Positions 16,142 to 25,069 are shown, counted from the stretch's first letter. The stretch: DNA of 64,000 nucleotides from Bacteroidales bacterium (GCA_017469745.1 JAFUFS010000063.1:1-64000), one strand, 5' to 3'. Numbers and translations are program-made. The notes: a model not told the origin generated them from the letters alone.

Positions 16142-16402
16142 CTAGGGCACGGGATCGTAGCCGCTGCCCCCCCAGGGGTTGCATCGGAGGATCCGCCAGA
16201 CCGTGAGATAAAGGCCCTTGAAGGGGCCCCATTTGCGGAAAGCCTCCAATGCATAAGTAGAACAAGACGGCTCGAAACGGCATGTCTTAGGAATATACGG
16301 TCCTATGCACTTGCGGTAGAACCAGATCAGGGCCAGGAAAGGAGCACTCAGGATATCCCTGAGGGTCTTCCTCCAGGATGGTATGCTAAAGTTGTCCTTC
16401 AT
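16142..16402 (-). CDS. yidD: Membrane protein insertion efficiency factor YidD
   Basis: Small membrane-associated protein that helps YidC insert proteins into the inner membrane. The 86 residues show the hallmark YRKCIGPYIPKTCRFEPSCSTYALEAFRKWGPFKGLYLTVWRILRCNPWGGSGYDPVP (cited here in pieces: three conserved cysteines, GP, and the RCNPWGGSGYDPVP end). The gene overlaps the 3' end of rnpA by 17 nt, the common Bacteroidota order hemD-rnpA-yidD. yidC itself is not in the window. Confidence 0.93.
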   Translation of the reverse strand: MKDNFSIPSWRKTLRDILSAPFLALIWFYRKCIGPYIPKTCRFEPSCSTYALEAFRKWGPFKGLYLTVWRILRCNPWGGSGYDPVP

Positions 16403-16754
16403 CTCCGATCTTCTTTAAGATGGACGCGACCTCCCGGGCAAGGGCAGCGGAGTCCATGATTTCATTGGTGTTGTAGAGAAGCATGAGATCGACCCCGACT
16501 CCCGAAACGAGATCTTTCTGGGTCCTGTAGGCCTCCCTCAGCCTCCTTTTCAGAAGATTCCTTTTCACCGCCCGTTTGAAAAGTCTCTTGGGGACGGAGA
16601 CCATGACCCTGCCGGGCAACGGGGTGCCATCCTCTGCAGTCCTGCGGAGATAACAGTACTTAAGCCCCTGGGCAAAGCCCCAGCGGCCCTTTGACATCAG
16701 AGCCGAAACCGACGCCTTTCCTCTGATGCGTTCAGATTTCGGTAGAGTGTTCAT
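16386..16754 (-). CDS. rnpA: Ribonuclease P protein component
   Basis: Basic protein subunit that assists the catalytic RNA of RNase P in trimming the 5' ends of tRNA precursors. The 122-residue product begins MNTLPKSERIRGK and carries the RNR motif region LFKRAVKRNLLKRRLREAYR. The start at 16754 lies 7 nt after the hemD stop; an upstream in-frame ATG at 16790 would overlap hemD and lacks family similarity. Unlike the classical rpmH-rnpA arrangement, rpmH is not adjacent, as is usual in Bacteroidota. yidD overlaps its end. Confidence 0.93.
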   Translation of the reverse strand: MNTLPKSERIRGKASVSALMSKGRWGFAQGLKYCYLRRTAEDGTPLPGRVMVSVPKRLFKRAVKRNLLKRRLREAYRTQKDLVSGVGVDLMLLYNTNEIMDSAALAREVASILKKIGDEGQL

Positions 16755-16761
16755 CAGTGTC

Positions 16762-17505
16762 CTACTGTTGGTTCTGGAGGTAGAGTTCAATGGCCCTGGC
16801 CACGGAAGGAGCTTCCGGTGTAGGTGCCTTCACATCGATCTTCAATCCGGCCTCTTCCATGGCCTTTACGATTGACTTGCCGTAGGAAACGAACTTGATG
16901 TCTCCCTGCTCGAAGCCCGGGAAATTCTCCTGGAGCGACTTGACATCGTAGGGATTGTAGAACACCACCATGTCGTAGTCCTGGAGGGACATGTCCTTCA
17001 GGTCCTGGGGCACGCTCTTGATGAAGACGGCTGCCTTGTAGTCAATTCCCTGCTCATCAAGAAGGTTGGTGAGCGGAGAGCTGCTGCTGGAATCGGACTG
17101 GGTGACAAGGAAATGCTCTCCCTTGTGCTTCGTGCCGATCTGGGCGATGATGGACTCGGGAGTTCCGTTGCCGAAGAATATCTTGCGCTTGCGATAGACG
17201 ATGTGTTTCTGCAGGTACATTGCGACTGCTTCAGTGGTGCAGAAATACTTCATGGTCTCGGGTACCTTGACCCTCAGTTCTTCACAGAGTCCGTAAAATG
17301 CATCGATGGCATGACGGGAAGAGAAAATGACTGCGGTGTAGTCCAGGATGTTTATCCTCTGCGACCTGAATTCCCTGGAAGAGAGCGGCTCGATAAGGAA
17401 AAACTGCCTGAAGGTAATTTCAACGCCATATTTTTCCCTGAGTACATTGTAAGGAGCCTCATTAAGGGGAGGGCGCTGAGATATCAAAATTTTCTTAATG
17501 GACAT
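16762..17505 (-). CDS. hemD: Uroporphyrinogen-III synthase (HemD-like)
   Basis: Closes hydroxymethylbilane to uroporphyrinogen III in haem and corrinoid synthesis. The family is poorly conserved; the call rests on fold pattern, length (about 248) and gene order (hemD-rnpA-yidD). Segments such as ILISQRP near the start, DYTAVIFSSRHAIDAFYGLCEE, and the second-domain YDMVVFYNPYDVKSLQENFPGFEQGDIKFVSYGKSIVKAMEEAGL (only partly quoted as a landmark) match HemD's two Rossmann-like lobes. The start MSIKK (17505) is favoured over an ATG two codons up. A -7-like box at 17587-17594 inside the neighbouring gene may drive it. No other hem genes are here. Confidence 0.8.
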   Translation of the reverse strand: MSIKKILISQRPPLNEAPYNVLREKYGVEITFRQFFLIEPLSSREFRSQRINILDYTAVIFSSRHAIDAFYGLCEELRVKVPETMKYFCTTEAVAMYLQKHIVYRKRKIFFGNGTPESIIAQIGTKHKGEHFLVTQSDSSSSSPLTNLLDEQGIDYKAAVFIKSVPQDLKDMSLQDYDMVVFYNPYDVKSLQENFPGFEQGDIKFVSYGKSIVKAMEEAGLKIDVKAPTPEAPSVARAIELYLQNQQ

Positions 17506-17531
17506 ATCCAATTATTTGTCAACACTTTCCG

Positions 17532-18170
17532 CTAAAGCAGGATGGCCGAAAGGACCAGTGCGGCGGAAGGGAGCAATTCAAGGCTGCAAAGATACAAAAA
17601 TGTTGTGAAAGGATTGCAAGCCGAACCGAAAATCTGACCGCGGCGGAAGATGTAGAAAAGATAGGTCAAGGCAATAATCCACAACAGGATAGCCTTCACG
17701 AGGGTTTCGTCGCCGGAAAACATCCTGACGATCGGGCCGGCGAGGAAAAGGATGAAGAACAGGATGACAGCGTAGTTGAAGAAGGATCTGTTGGCGGCAG
17801 TGAAAATCTTGGACCTGTAGTTGTGCATCTCAAGCTGCCAGTTCAGGAAAGCCCGCAGAAGAAGGTACAGAACCATGACTCCGGTCACGACGGCAAGCCT
17901 CACAAGCGGCGGCTGGCCGGAAATGATGTCCGGAGTGAACAGGTCATAGGCATAGACCAGCATGCAGAAAGGGACGAACAGGATGGCGGCAATCCAGTTG
18001 CGGCTGCGGCTCAACTGGATGCTGTCCTCGAGGTCCACGTTGCCCTTCCACCTTCTGACACAGTCCCAAAGGGAAGGAGCCACCTTTATCAAGCTCCTCA
18101 GGTTCAGAAGGAAGAGGAGGGTGAAGAAGACCGCGAGTCCGCAGAACACAGGATTGTCGAACATGTCCAT
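17532..18170 (-). CDS. DUF4271 integral membrane protein
   Basis: A 212-residue membrane protein with about six hydrophobic helices (for example VFCGLAVFFTLLFLLNL, WIAAILFVPFCMLVYAYDL, YAVILFFILFLAGPIV). Pattern and neighbourhood (next to hemD in Bacteroidota) match the DUF4271 family, whose function is unknown. The start ATG 18170 is taken because longer in-frame openings run through the SUI1 gene and are Gly/Arg-rich without membrane character. It begins 5 nt after the SUI1 stop and so is probably cotranscribed with it. A promoter-like box for hemD lies in its 3' end. Confidence 0.75.
   Translation of the reverse strand: MDMFDNPVFCGLAVFFTLLFLLNLRSLIKVAPSLWDCVRRWKGNVDLEDSIQLSRSRNWIAAILFVPFCMLVYAYDLFTPDIISGQPPLVRLAVVTGVMVLYLLLRAFLNWQLEMHNYRSKIFTAANRSFFNYAVILFFILFLAGPIVRMFSGDETLVKAILLWIIALTYLFYIFRRGQIFGSACNPFTTFLYLCSLELLPSAALVLSAILL
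17587..17594 (-). promoter_or_regulatory. Possible -7 box for hemD-rnpA-yidD inside DUF4271 gene
   Basis: CAAAGATA on the plus strand (TATCTTTG reading toward hemD), about 80 nt before the hemD start and within the last codons of the upstream gene. Weak evidence: a single box in coding DNA. Confidence 0.35.
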
Positions 18171-18175
18171 GGCCG

Positions 18176-18523
18176 TCAGTTCCCCCGCTTTGCGTTGTAT
18201 CCCATCTCCTTGAGAAGGGCCGTGACCCTGTCCCTGAAATCTCCCTGGATCGTGATCTGACCGTCCTTGGCCGAGCCTCCGACACCACATTTGACCTTGA
18301 GCGTCCTCCCGAGGGAGGCAAGATCCTCTTCAGTACCGACGAAACCTGACACCAGGGTCACCTGCTTGCCTCCGCGGTTCCTGCGGTCGATGGAGACAAT
18401 GAGCCTCTGGCGGGATGGCTCGAGAGTCTCTTCCTGAGGAATTTCTTCCTTGGAATAGTTGAAACCGGGGTCGGTCGAATAGACCACTCCGAGGCGTTGT
18501 TTCCAGTCGTTTTCCGGTTTCAT
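18176..18523 (-). CDS. SUI1/eIF1-family translation factor (YciH-like)
   Basis: Bacterial homologue of eukaryotic initiation factor eIF1; thought to affect start-site fidelity on the 30S subunit. The 115-residue product starts MKPENDWKQRLGVVYSTDPGFNY and contains the SUI1 core RNRGGKQVTLVSGFVGTEEDLASLGRTLKVKCGVGGSAKDGQITIQGD (quoted only as a landmark of the family: K-x-V-T...G...L...K..CG.GG..K...I.IQGD). The ATG at 18523 lies 19 nt from a -7 box at 18543-18550; longer frames cross that promoter. First gene of a short run with DUF4271. Confidence 0.88.
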   Translation of the reverse strand: MKPENDWKQRLGVVYSTDPGFNYSKEEIPQEETLEPSRQRLIVSIDRRNRGGKQVTLVSGFVGTEEDLASLGRTLKVKCGVGGSAKDGQITIQGDFRDRVTALLKEMGYNAKRGN

Positions 18524-18542
18524 TTTATTGAATCTATTTTTG

Positions 18543-18550
18543 CAAAGATA
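18543..18550 (-). promoter_or_regulatory. -7 box for the SUI1 gene
   Basis: CAAAGATA on the plus strand, 19 nt before the SUI1 start. It forms an inverted pair with the box at 18564-18571, 13 nt away. Confidence 0.6.
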
Positions 18551-18563
18551 GCTAATCCTTTTG

Positions 18564-18571
18564 TATCTTTG
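18564..18571 (+). promoter_or_regulatory. -7 box for the DUF2723 gene
   Basis: TATCTTTG, 23 nt before ATG 18595, back to back with the SUI1 promoter. Confidence 0.6.
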
Positions 18572-18594
18572 TCCGAATATATGCATTTAATATT

Positions 18595-21500
18595 ATGGAC
18601 AAAAAGAAATTCAGTCGCTGGAATCTGCTGGTCGCTGCAGCGGTCTTCCTGGTTTCGGCGGTAACATATCTTTCCACGATCGAGCCCACGGCCTCATTCT
18701 GGGACTGCGGTGAGTTCATCGCTTCATCCTACAAGCTTGAAGTGGGTCACCCCCCGGGGAACCCCGTCTTCCAGCTGATCGCAAGGTTCTTCACCATGTT
18801 CACCGGCCCCGACAAGGCTGCCGTGATGGTGAATTCGATGAGCGCACTCTGCTCTGCCCTTACCATCTTCTTCCTCTACCTGACGATAGTTTTCCTAGTC
18901 AAGAGGGTGATAACCCCGAAGAAGGAGGACGGCTCCTATTCCTTGGCCGAAGCGATCGCTATCTTCGGCAGCGGTGCAGTCGGAGCACTCGCCTACTGCT
19001 TCTCAGACACTTTCTGGTTCTCCGCAGTGGAGGGCGAGGTCTACGCCATGTCGTCCCTGTTCACGGCCATAGTAGTCTGGGCAATGACCAAATGGTACGA
19101 GACAGAGGACAGAAGGTACGCCAACCGCTGGATCGTGCTGATCTCCTTCCTCATGGGACTTTCGATCGGAGTTCACCTGCTGAACCTCCTGGCCATCCCC
19201 ATGCTGGTCTTCATGTACTACTACAAGATGCGTGAGGACAAGCCCTACACGCTCTGGGAGATTGTCAAGATATTCCTTGTGTCGGTAGCCATCCTGGCCT
19301 TCGTGCTGTTCGTCGTGATCCCCCTGGTTCCGAAGTTCGCGGCCTATTTCGACCTCTTCTTCGTGAACACCCTCGGACTGCCGTTCAATTCCGGCGCTGC
19401 CTTCTTCATGGTGGCCCTCCTGGCGGCCTGCTTCTGGGGACTCTTCAAGACCTTCGACAAAGGCAAGGTGTTCTGGAACACGGCCCTGCTGTGCTTCACA
19501 ACCATCATCATCGGCTTCTCGATCTTCAGCATCGTGATCATCCGTTCGTCCGCCAAGACTCCTACCAACGAGTACCAGCCGGACAACGCATTCACCCTGA
19601 TCCGCTACCTCTCCCGCGAACAGTACGGTTCCACGCCCCTTCTGTACGGGCAGTATTTCGGTTCCCCTTACGAGCTTAAGCAAGGTAAGTACTGGACCCC
19701 GATGAACGGGAAATACATCAAGGCTTCAAGCCCCGTCGAGCCGGTCTACGACTCTTCAGGCAAGATGCTGTTCCCGAGAATGTACGGCACCGACGAACGT
19801 GCAATCCAGTTCTACCAGACCTACACGGAAGGCAAGGGTACTGCCATTCCCGGAGCCGATTACAAGAAGCCTACCTTCGGAGCTAACATGAAGTATTTCT
19901 TCGACTTCCAGCTCGGATGGATGTACTGGAGGTACTTCATGTGGAATTTCGTGGGACGCCAGAACGAAATCCACACACCGGTGGCCGATTACTTCACCGG
20001 CAACTGGGAAAGCGGAATCAAGCCCATCGACGATCTCCGCCTCGGCAACCAGGACGATGCTCCCACCTGGCTGAAGGAGAACAAAGGCAAGAACCACCTG
20101 TTCTTCCTGCCCCTGCTCCTTGGCCTCCTGGGTCTTTTCTTCCAGTTTGACAGGGACAAGAGAGGCTGCTGGCTGACCTTCCTGCTCTTCTTCATGACAG
20201 GTATCGCCATCGTGGTCTACCTCAACCAGACTCCCTACCAGGTCCGCGAAAGGGATTACGCCTATGCCGGTTCATTCTATGCATTCACGATCTGGATCGG
20301 ATTCGCGGTTGCGGCAATATATTCATGGATCTCATCCCTCGCCGGCGAGAAAGGCAAGACCCTGGTGGCAGGACTTACAACGGCTGCCTGCCTCGGCGTC
20401 CCCGCCCTCATGTGCGCCCAGGAATGGGACGACCATGACCGCAGCAACCGCCGCACCTCCACGGAGATCGCCTGGAACTACCTTAATTCCGTTGGGGAAA
20501 ACGGCATACTCATCACCCACGGTGACAACGACACCTTCCCTCTCTGGTACGCCCAGGAGGTCGAAGGAATAAGGAACGACGTCAGGATCTGCAACACCTC
20601 GCTTCTCGGAACGGACTGGTACATCGACCAGATGAGGTATGCCATCAACAATTCAGCTCCTCTTGACCTTTCTGTCGGGCAGAGCCAGTACCTCTACGGC
20701 ACCAACGACTGGGTTCCCATCCAGGACAACAGGGGCCAGGCCGTCCTCCTTTCGGACTGCATCAAGGTGTTCAAGCATCCTGAGGCAAAGGTCGTGACCA
20801 GTGACGGAAGGAAGCTTGACTACTGGGTCTCCAGGAAGATGATCGTGCCCGTCAACAAGGAGAACTGCCTGAAATATGGAATCGTCAGCGAGAAGTTTGC
20901 TGCTGCTATTCCCGATTCCATAGTCCTGGAAATCCCTCAGGGCAAGAATGCAATCACCAAGCCCGAGCTCTTCGTCCTGGACCTCCTTTCGAACTACAAC
21001 TGGGACCGTCCCATCAACATGCTGAACCAGGGCGGCGACCTCAACATAGGCCTCAAGGACTACCTGATGTACGACGGATTCTCCGCAAGGCTGACTCCGG
21101 TCCGAAACAACATCACTTCGCTCGATCCCGGACTGGTCGACACCGACAAGCTCTACGACCAGATGACCAATGTCTTCAAGTTCGACGCAATCTCCAGGAA
21201 AGACTACTGCGTGGACTTCCAGAACGTCTACACCTTCCTCGGCGTGATGTCCATCAGGAACCTCTTCATCTCTGCCGCCAATTCCTTCATCAAGGAGGGA
21301 GAGACCCAGAGGGCCGAAGAGATGCTTGACAAGTGCATCGAGGTGATGGATCCGAAGAGATACCCTTATGACAACTCCATACTCGGATGGGCATCCAACG
21401 CCCTCTATCCTATCGAGATCATCAAGGACTACTATCTGCTCGGGAAGCCGGAGAAAGCCAAGCCGGTTGCCGAAGAGCTGGTCAGCGAGGTTATGGAGTC

Positions 21501-21660
21501 CACGAGACTGTACCTCGACTTCTACCCAGAGTACAAGGATGAGTTCGAGTACAACTGCCAGCTTATCTACTATCTGGCAAATGAGCTGAAGAAGTGCGGA
21601 GACAAGGAATTCGGAGAGAAGATCGAATCCGACCTCGCCACCTTCCTCAATGCAAGTTAA
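18595..21660 (+). CDS. DUF2723 membrane protein (TMEM260-like, putative glycosyltransferase)
   Basis: A 1021-residue inner-membrane protein. The N terminus TYLSTIEPTASFWDCGEFIASSYKLEVGHPPGNPVFQLIARFF is the DUF2723 signature (quoted as a landmark), with an acidic loop after the first helix like GT-C glycosyltransferases. About ten to twelve helices occupy the first 590 residues and a soluble, TPR-like part follows (EEMLDKCIEVMDPKRYPYDNS). The eukaryotic relative TMEM260 is an O-mannosyltransferase, and Bacteroidota have a general O-glycosylation system, so a role in protein glycosylation is plausible but not shown. It has its own promoter; the stop overlaps the convergent DUF4293 stop by 3 nt. 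Confidence 0.87.
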   Translation: MDKKKFSRWNLLVAAAVFLVSAVTYLSTIEPTASFWDCGEFIASSYKLEVGHPPGNPVFQLIARFFTMFTGPDKAAVMVNSMSALCSALTIFFLYLTIVFLVKRVITPKKEDGSYSLAEAIAIFGSGAVGALAYCFSDTFWFSAVEGEVYAMSSLFTAIVVWAMTKWYETEDRRYANRWIVLISFLMGLSIGVHLLNLLAIPMLVFMYYYKMREDKPYTLWEIVKIFLVSVAILAFVLFVVIPLVPKFAAYFDLFFVNTLGLPFNSGAAFFMVALLAACFWGLFKTFDKGKVFWNTALLCFTTIIIGFSIFSIVIIRSSAKTPTNEYQPDNAFTLIRYLSREQYGSTPLLYGQYFGSPYELKQGKYWTPMNGKYIKASSPVEPVYDSSGKMLFPRMYGTDERAIQFYQTYTEGKGTAIPGADYKKPTFGANMKYFFDFQLGWMYWRYFMWNFVGRQNEIHTPVADYFTGNWESGIKPIDDLRLGNQDDAPTWLKENKGKNHLFFLPLLLGLLGLFFQFDRDKRGCWLTFLLFFMTGIAIVVYLNQTPYQVRERDYAYAGSFYAFTIWIGFAVAAIYSWISSLAGEKGKTLVAGLTTAACLGVPALMCAQEWDDHDRSNRRTSTEIAWNYLNSVGENGILITHGDNDTFPLWYAQEVEGIRNDVRICNTSLLGTDWYIDQMRYAINNSAPLDLSVGQSQYLYGTNDWVPIQDNRGQAVLLSDCIKVFKHPEAKVVTSDGRKLDYWVSRKMIVPVNKENCLKYGIVSEKFAAAIPDSIVLEIPQGKNAITKPELFVLDLLSNYNWDRPINMLNQGGDLNIGLKDYLMYDGFSARLTPVRNNITSLDPGLVDTDKLYDQMTNVFKFDAISRKDYCVDFQNVYTFLGVMSIRNLFISAANSFIKEGETQRAEEMLDKCIEVMDPKRYPYDNSILGWASNALYPIEIIKDYYLLGKPEKAKPVAEELVSEVMESTRLYLDFYPEYKDEFEYNCQLIYYLANELKKCGDKEFGEKIESDLATFLNAS

Positions 21661-22094
21661 ATCTTGTGATTCTTCTTTCTTGAACGCAGCCTGGTGATGC
21701 TCTCGACCAGCAGCTGGTCACGAAGTATGCACCTTGCAGCCATGAAATCGAGGATGGCAGCAATGATCGGAAGGACCGCGGTCCATCTGAATATAACTCC
21801 GTCCGCAGCTGCGAAATAATCGAAGGCCAGCCATCCCTGGAGGGCGATCAGAAGCAGCCCAGCCAGAACCGAAGTACGCATCTGGAGTACCCTGACATTG
21901 AAGGATCCCAGGGCGATCACATGGAGTATGGTGACCAGGATAAGGAGTATCAGGTAAGGGAAGAACTGGATGTACTTCAGTTCATCGACATGGGCCCCTC
22001 CGGCCCCCAACGAAAACGACTTGACGCAGAAGAAAAGCGCCACGGTCAGACCTGCCGCAATGGCCAGGTACAATGTCTGAATTCTTTGCCACAT
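21657..22094 (-). CDS. DUF4293 four-helix membrane protein
   Basis: A 145-residue integral membrane protein starting MWQRIQTLYLAIAAGLTVAL with four hydrophobic helices; start and length match DUF4293, a Bacteroidota family of unknown function. The ATG at 22094 is favoured because a -7 box (22099-22106) lies only 4 nt upstream, so the mRNA is probably leaderless; the longer open frame would extend into the divergent phosphorylase gene. Its stop overlaps that of the DUF2723 gene from the other side. Function cannot be inferred. Confidence 0.78.
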   Translation of the reverse strand: MWQRIQTLYLAIAAGLTVALFFCVKSFSLGAGGAHVDELKYIQFFPYLILLILVTILHVIALGSFNVRVLQMRTSVLAGLLLIALQGWLAFDYFAAADGVIFRWTAVLPIIAAILDFMAARCILRDQLLVESITRLRSRKKNHKI

Positions 22095-22098
22095 GGTG

Positions 22099-22106
22099 CA
22101 AAAATA
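22099..22106 (-). promoter_or_regulatory. -7 box for DUF4293 gene, 4 nt from the start codon
   Basis: CAAAAATA on the plus strand (TATTTTTG on the minus strand) ends 4 nt before the ATG, which implies a leaderless message. Confidence 0.55.
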
Positions 22107-22127
22107 GCTATTTCCGGGGAAATTCCT

Positions 22128-22135
22128 TATATTTG
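22128..22135 (+). promoter_or_regulatory. -7 box for nucleoside phosphorylase
   Basis: TATATTTG, 28 nt before ATG 22164; divergent partner of the box at 22099-22106. Confidence 0.6.
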
Positions 22136-22163
22136 GAAACATCATCATTAAAACTAGTACACA

Positions 22164-23033
22164 ATGAGAATACCCGAATCCGAACTCATAATCAATTCCG
22201 ACGGCTCCGCTTTTCACATCCACCTGAGGCCGGAGGAACTCGCCGACATAGTCATTCTCGTCGGTGACCCCGACAGGGTCGACATGATCGGCTACTACCT
22301 TGAGGACAAAGAGTTCCGCCACGCCAACAGGGAGTTCATCTCGATCACCGGACAGTTCAACGGCAAACGTATCACCGCCCTCTCCACCGGAATAGGCACG
22401 GACAATTGCGACATCGTCATGACAGAGCTCGACGCCCTGGCAAATATCGATTTCAAGACCCGCGAACCCAAGGCTGAGCACCGCAAGCTTACTATCCTCA
22501 GGATCGGAACCACCGGCGCCGTCCAGCCCGACATCCCTCTCGGCTCAGCGATCTTCTCCCGTTATTCGGTAGGCTGCGACGGCCTTCTTAACTGGTACGC
22601 AGACCGGGACAAGATCACTGAAAAAGCCATGGAGGAAGCCTTCAAGGAGCACACGGGATGGGACAAAAACCTTCCGTCCCCTTATTTCGTAAAGGCCGGT
22701 GACGAACTGTCCGAAAGATTCAAGGATTGTACGGTTGAAGGAGTGACCATCTCCGCTCCCGGGTTCTACGGTCCGCAGGGAAGGGTCGTGAGGCTTGGTC
22801 TTGCGATGCCCGACATGATCGAGAAATTCGAAAGTTTCCGTTTCGGAGGCTACAGGATCACCAATTTCGAGATGGAGAGTTCAGCAGTAGCAGGACTTGC
22901 AAAGCATCTCGGACATGAAGCCGGTACGGTCTGCTGCGCTATCGCCAACCGCCACCTCAAGAGCAGCAACACCGACTACAAGCCGCAGGTGCGCGCCCTC
23001 GTGGAGCTGTCGCTGAAGCAGCTGACAAAATAG
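22164..23033 (+). CDS. Nucleoside phosphorylase (uridine/purine phosphorylase family)
   Basis: Splits nucleosides with phosphate into base and ribose 1-phosphate for salvage. The 289 residues belong to the PNP/UDP phosphorylase family: LVGDPDRVDMIGYYLED (phosphate-binding GDPxR), STGIGTDNCDIVMTELDAL, ILRIGTTGAVQPDIPLGS and FEMESSAVAGLAKHLGHEA (ribose-binding MES). The specificity (uridine or purine) is not decidable by eye. It is monocistronic, with its own promoter and a convergent LytTR gene 15 nt downstream. Start ATG is the first in frame after the promoter. Confidence 0.88.
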   Translation: MRIPESELIINSDGSAFHIHLRPEELADIVILVGDPDRVDMIGYYLEDKEFRHANREFISITGQFNGKRITALSTGIGTDNCDIVMTELDALANIDFKTREPKAEHRKLTILRIGTTGAVQPDIPLGSAIFSRYSVGCDGLLNWYADRDKITEKAMEEAFKEHTGWDKNLPSPYFVKAGDELSERFKDCTVEGVTISAPGFYGPQGRVVRLGLAMPDMIEKFESFRFGGYRITNFEMESSAVAGLAKHLGHEAGTVCCAIANRHLKSSNTDYKPQVRALVELSLKQLTK

Positions 23034-23048
23034 TCACATCCAGAGAGA

Positions 23049-23933
23049 TTACTCCTCCGGACGTCTTGGGTTGTTGTTGAAATAGGCCAGGACGTTTTTT
23101 TCGTAGGTCTTGGTGATCGGGATCTGAGGGATGGTGTCATTGTCCAGATCGAGCTCATAGCCCTCCTTCTCCTTCCTAAGAACCTTCACCTTGTCCATGT
23201 TGACGATGTACTTTCTGTGGCATCTCACCAGAGAGCTGCCGCGGAAACTCTCCTCTACAGTCTTGAGACGGCACCTGAGCATGTAGCGCTTGAGGTCTCC
23301 CTTACTGTCGGAGTACCAGACCTTGATGTAATTGTCATCGGACTCTATGTAGAACAGGTTCGAAGCACTCACGCACAGCTTTAGGTCGCCGCTGTTGTCG
23401 AAGAGGGTGATCTTCTCCAGCTTGGAAGGAAGTACATTCTCGTCGAGGACCACGTTGCCGTAGTTCATCAGGCGGATCGTCTGGTTCTTGTCCTGGATCG
23501 CGAAATACATCCCGGCCAGGATATATGGGATTATGAGCGAGATCATTCCATAGAGGAGGGCATTACCCAATGTATCCGGGAACTGCTCCCAGCCGATGCC
23601 GGTGATGGGAACGGTTATGAATGAATAGGCGAGGCAGATTACCACGACTTCTGCAAGACACCATAGGATGTAGCCCAGATAGGTCATCCTCAGGACATTC
23701 CTGGTCTTGTACATCACGAATTTGCTCAGGGCCACGAGCAGGAGCGAACCGGTAGCGAACAGGATCGTGAAGACGAAGAACCTCGAATTGCCAAGGGCCA
23801 TCCAACTGTTATGGGAGAATGGAAGGCTCAGGAGCAGGAACACGATTGAGAACAACGCTGCGAAAGTCACAGTGTAGATCAACTGGTTCTTTCCCCTGAA
23901 ATAGTCGGGAAGCTTCTTGGTAGGAGATGCCAT
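23049..23933 (-). CDS. Membrane-anchored LytTR transcriptional regulator
   Basis: The N-terminal half has four to five hydrophobic helices (residues about 20-150: LIYTVTFAALFSIVFLLL, FFVFTILFATGSLLLVAL, MISLIIPYILAGMYFAI), and the C-terminal 100 residues form a LytTR DNA-binding domain (LFYIESDDNYIKVWYSD, RCHRKYIVNMDKVKVLRKEKEGYELDLD). No receiver domain is present, so signal entry must be through the membrane part. Similar membrane LytTR proteins are frequent in Bacteroidales. It has its own -7 box 17 nt upstream and is divergent from fabH, which makes that promoter region a candidate target. Confidence 0.85.
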   Translation of the reverse strand: MASPTKKLPDYFRGKNQLIYTVTFAALFSIVFLLLSLPFSHNSWMALGNSRFFVFTILFATGSLLLVALSKFVMYKTRNVLRMTYLGYILWCLAEVVVICLAYSFITVPITGIGWEQFPDTLGNALLYGMISLIIPYILAGMYFAIQDKNQTIRLMNYGNVVLDENVLPSKLEKITLFDNSGDLKLCVSASNLFYIESDDNYIKVWYSDSKGDLKRYMLRCRLKTVEESFRGSSLVRCHRKYIVNMDKVKVLRKEKEGYELDLDNDTIPQIPITKTYEKNVLAYFNNNPRRPEE

Positions 23934-23950
23934 AAATCTCTTTTATCTGA

Positions 23951-23958
23951 CAAATATA
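23951..23958 (-). promoter_or_regulatory. -7 box for the LytTR gene
   Basis: CAAATATA on the plus strand, 17 nt before the LytTR start. Confidence 0.55.
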
Positions 23959-24063
23959 ACCACTTTTTAGAATTAACAAAAATCCCGATTCCGCCACAAA
24001 TAAGAAGAAATCACCCCTCAAAACGACGTCTCACGTAATTCTATGACCATTCGCCACAATTAT

Positions 24064-24094
24064 TTTGTCGCGCGGGCGCGTGTAGGTATTTTTG
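24064..24094 (+). promoter_or_regulatory. fabH promoter: -33 TTTG and -7 TATTTTTG
   Basis: TTTG at 24064-24067 and TATTTTTG at 24087-24094 are 19 nt apart, matching both halves of the Bacteroides promoter. fabH starts 27 nt downstream. A GC-rich CGCGCGGGCGCG run sits between the two boxes. No gene is seen in 23934-24121. Confidence 0.6.
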
Positions 24095-24121
24095 TGAGAA
24101 TAATTCAAAAGCGAATAGTAT

Positions 24122-25069
24122 ATGAGAATCATCGGAACAGGAAGCGCGCTGCCCAAGAAAGTCGTCACCAACGACATGATAGCGCAATTCCTCGACACAA
24201 GCGACGAGTGGATCTCAACCAGGACCGGCATCAAGAGCAGGCACGTCATCTCCGACGAGAAGCTTGAAGACCTTGGTGCGGAAGCAGTGATGAAAGCTCT
24301 GGAGATGTCCGGCCTGAAGGCCTCCGACATCGACCTGTTCATCGCTTCCAACGTTGTATCGGAATATGGGACCCCCGGCATCAGCTGCGTAGTCGCAGCC
24401 AAGGTCGGACTCAGCTGCCCAATGTTTGACATAAACTGCGCCTGCCCCGGCTTCGTCTACGCCCTGGACATGGCAGAAGCATATTACAAGGCCGGCAAAG
24501 TCAAGAACGTCCTCATCGCCTGCATCGAAGAACCCTCCAGGATGGTAAGTTGGGAAGACCGCTCCACCTGCGTCCTCTTCGGCGACGGTGCAGGAGCTGT
24601 CGTCCTGACCGAAGGCGACAACGTCAAGGGTACCAAACTCCATTCCGAACCTGACATCGACAAGATCTGGATGACCCGTTCACTACACGACAATCCCTTC
24701 GTCACGGAGAAGAAGCCTGAAATCGCCTTGCAGATGAAAGGCCGCGAGGTCTTCCGCTTCGCAGTGAACGCCTGCACGAACGGAGTCAAGGATCTTCTGG
24801 ACGAGATCGGAATCAAGAAAGACGATGTCTCCTGGTTCATGGTGCACCAGGCCAACAAGAGGATCCTCGACGCAATCATCGACTACATGAAAGTCCCCGC
24901 CGAGAGGTGCCCTGTCAACATAAACGACCATGGCAACTCGTCTTCGGCTTCTTGCCCCATCCTGCTGGATGAATGCAACAGGAAAGGCATGTTCAAGAAG
25001 GGAGACATCATCGTGTTCAGCGCATTCGGCGCCGGACTCCTCTCCGGAGCGGCGGTAATCGAATGGTAA
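24122..25069 (+). CDS. fabH: 3-oxoacyl-ACP synthase III (KAS III)
   Basis: Condenses an acyl-CoA starter with malonyl-ACP to begin fatty-acid or related chains. The 315 residues contain the catalytic triad: cysteine in NCACPGFVYAL (about residue 108), histidine in WFMVHQANKRI and asparagine in NINDHGNSSSAS. The N terminus IIGTGSALPKKVVTNDMI is typical. It is followed by fabF (71 nt, with its own promoter), a FabZ-like dehydratase and an RluA gene. There is no acpP, fabD or fabG in the group, so it may serve a side pathway or an extra FAS set. The acyl starter is not predictable. Confidence 0.92.
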   Translation: MRIIGTGSALPKKVVTNDMIAQFLDTSDEWISTRTGIKSRHVISDEKLEDLGAEAVMKALEMSGLKASDIDLFIASNVVSEYGTPGISCVVAAKVGLSCPMFDINCACPGFVYALDMAEAYYKAGKVKNVLIACIEEPSRMVSWEDRSTCVLFGDGAGAVVLTEGDNVKGTKLHSEPDIDKIWMTRSLHDNPFVTEKKPEIALQMKGREVFRFAVNACTNGVKDLLDEIGIKKDDVSWFMVHQANKRILDAIIDYMKVPAERCPVNINDHGNSSSASCPILLDECNRKGMFKKGDIIVFSAFGAGLLSGAAVIEW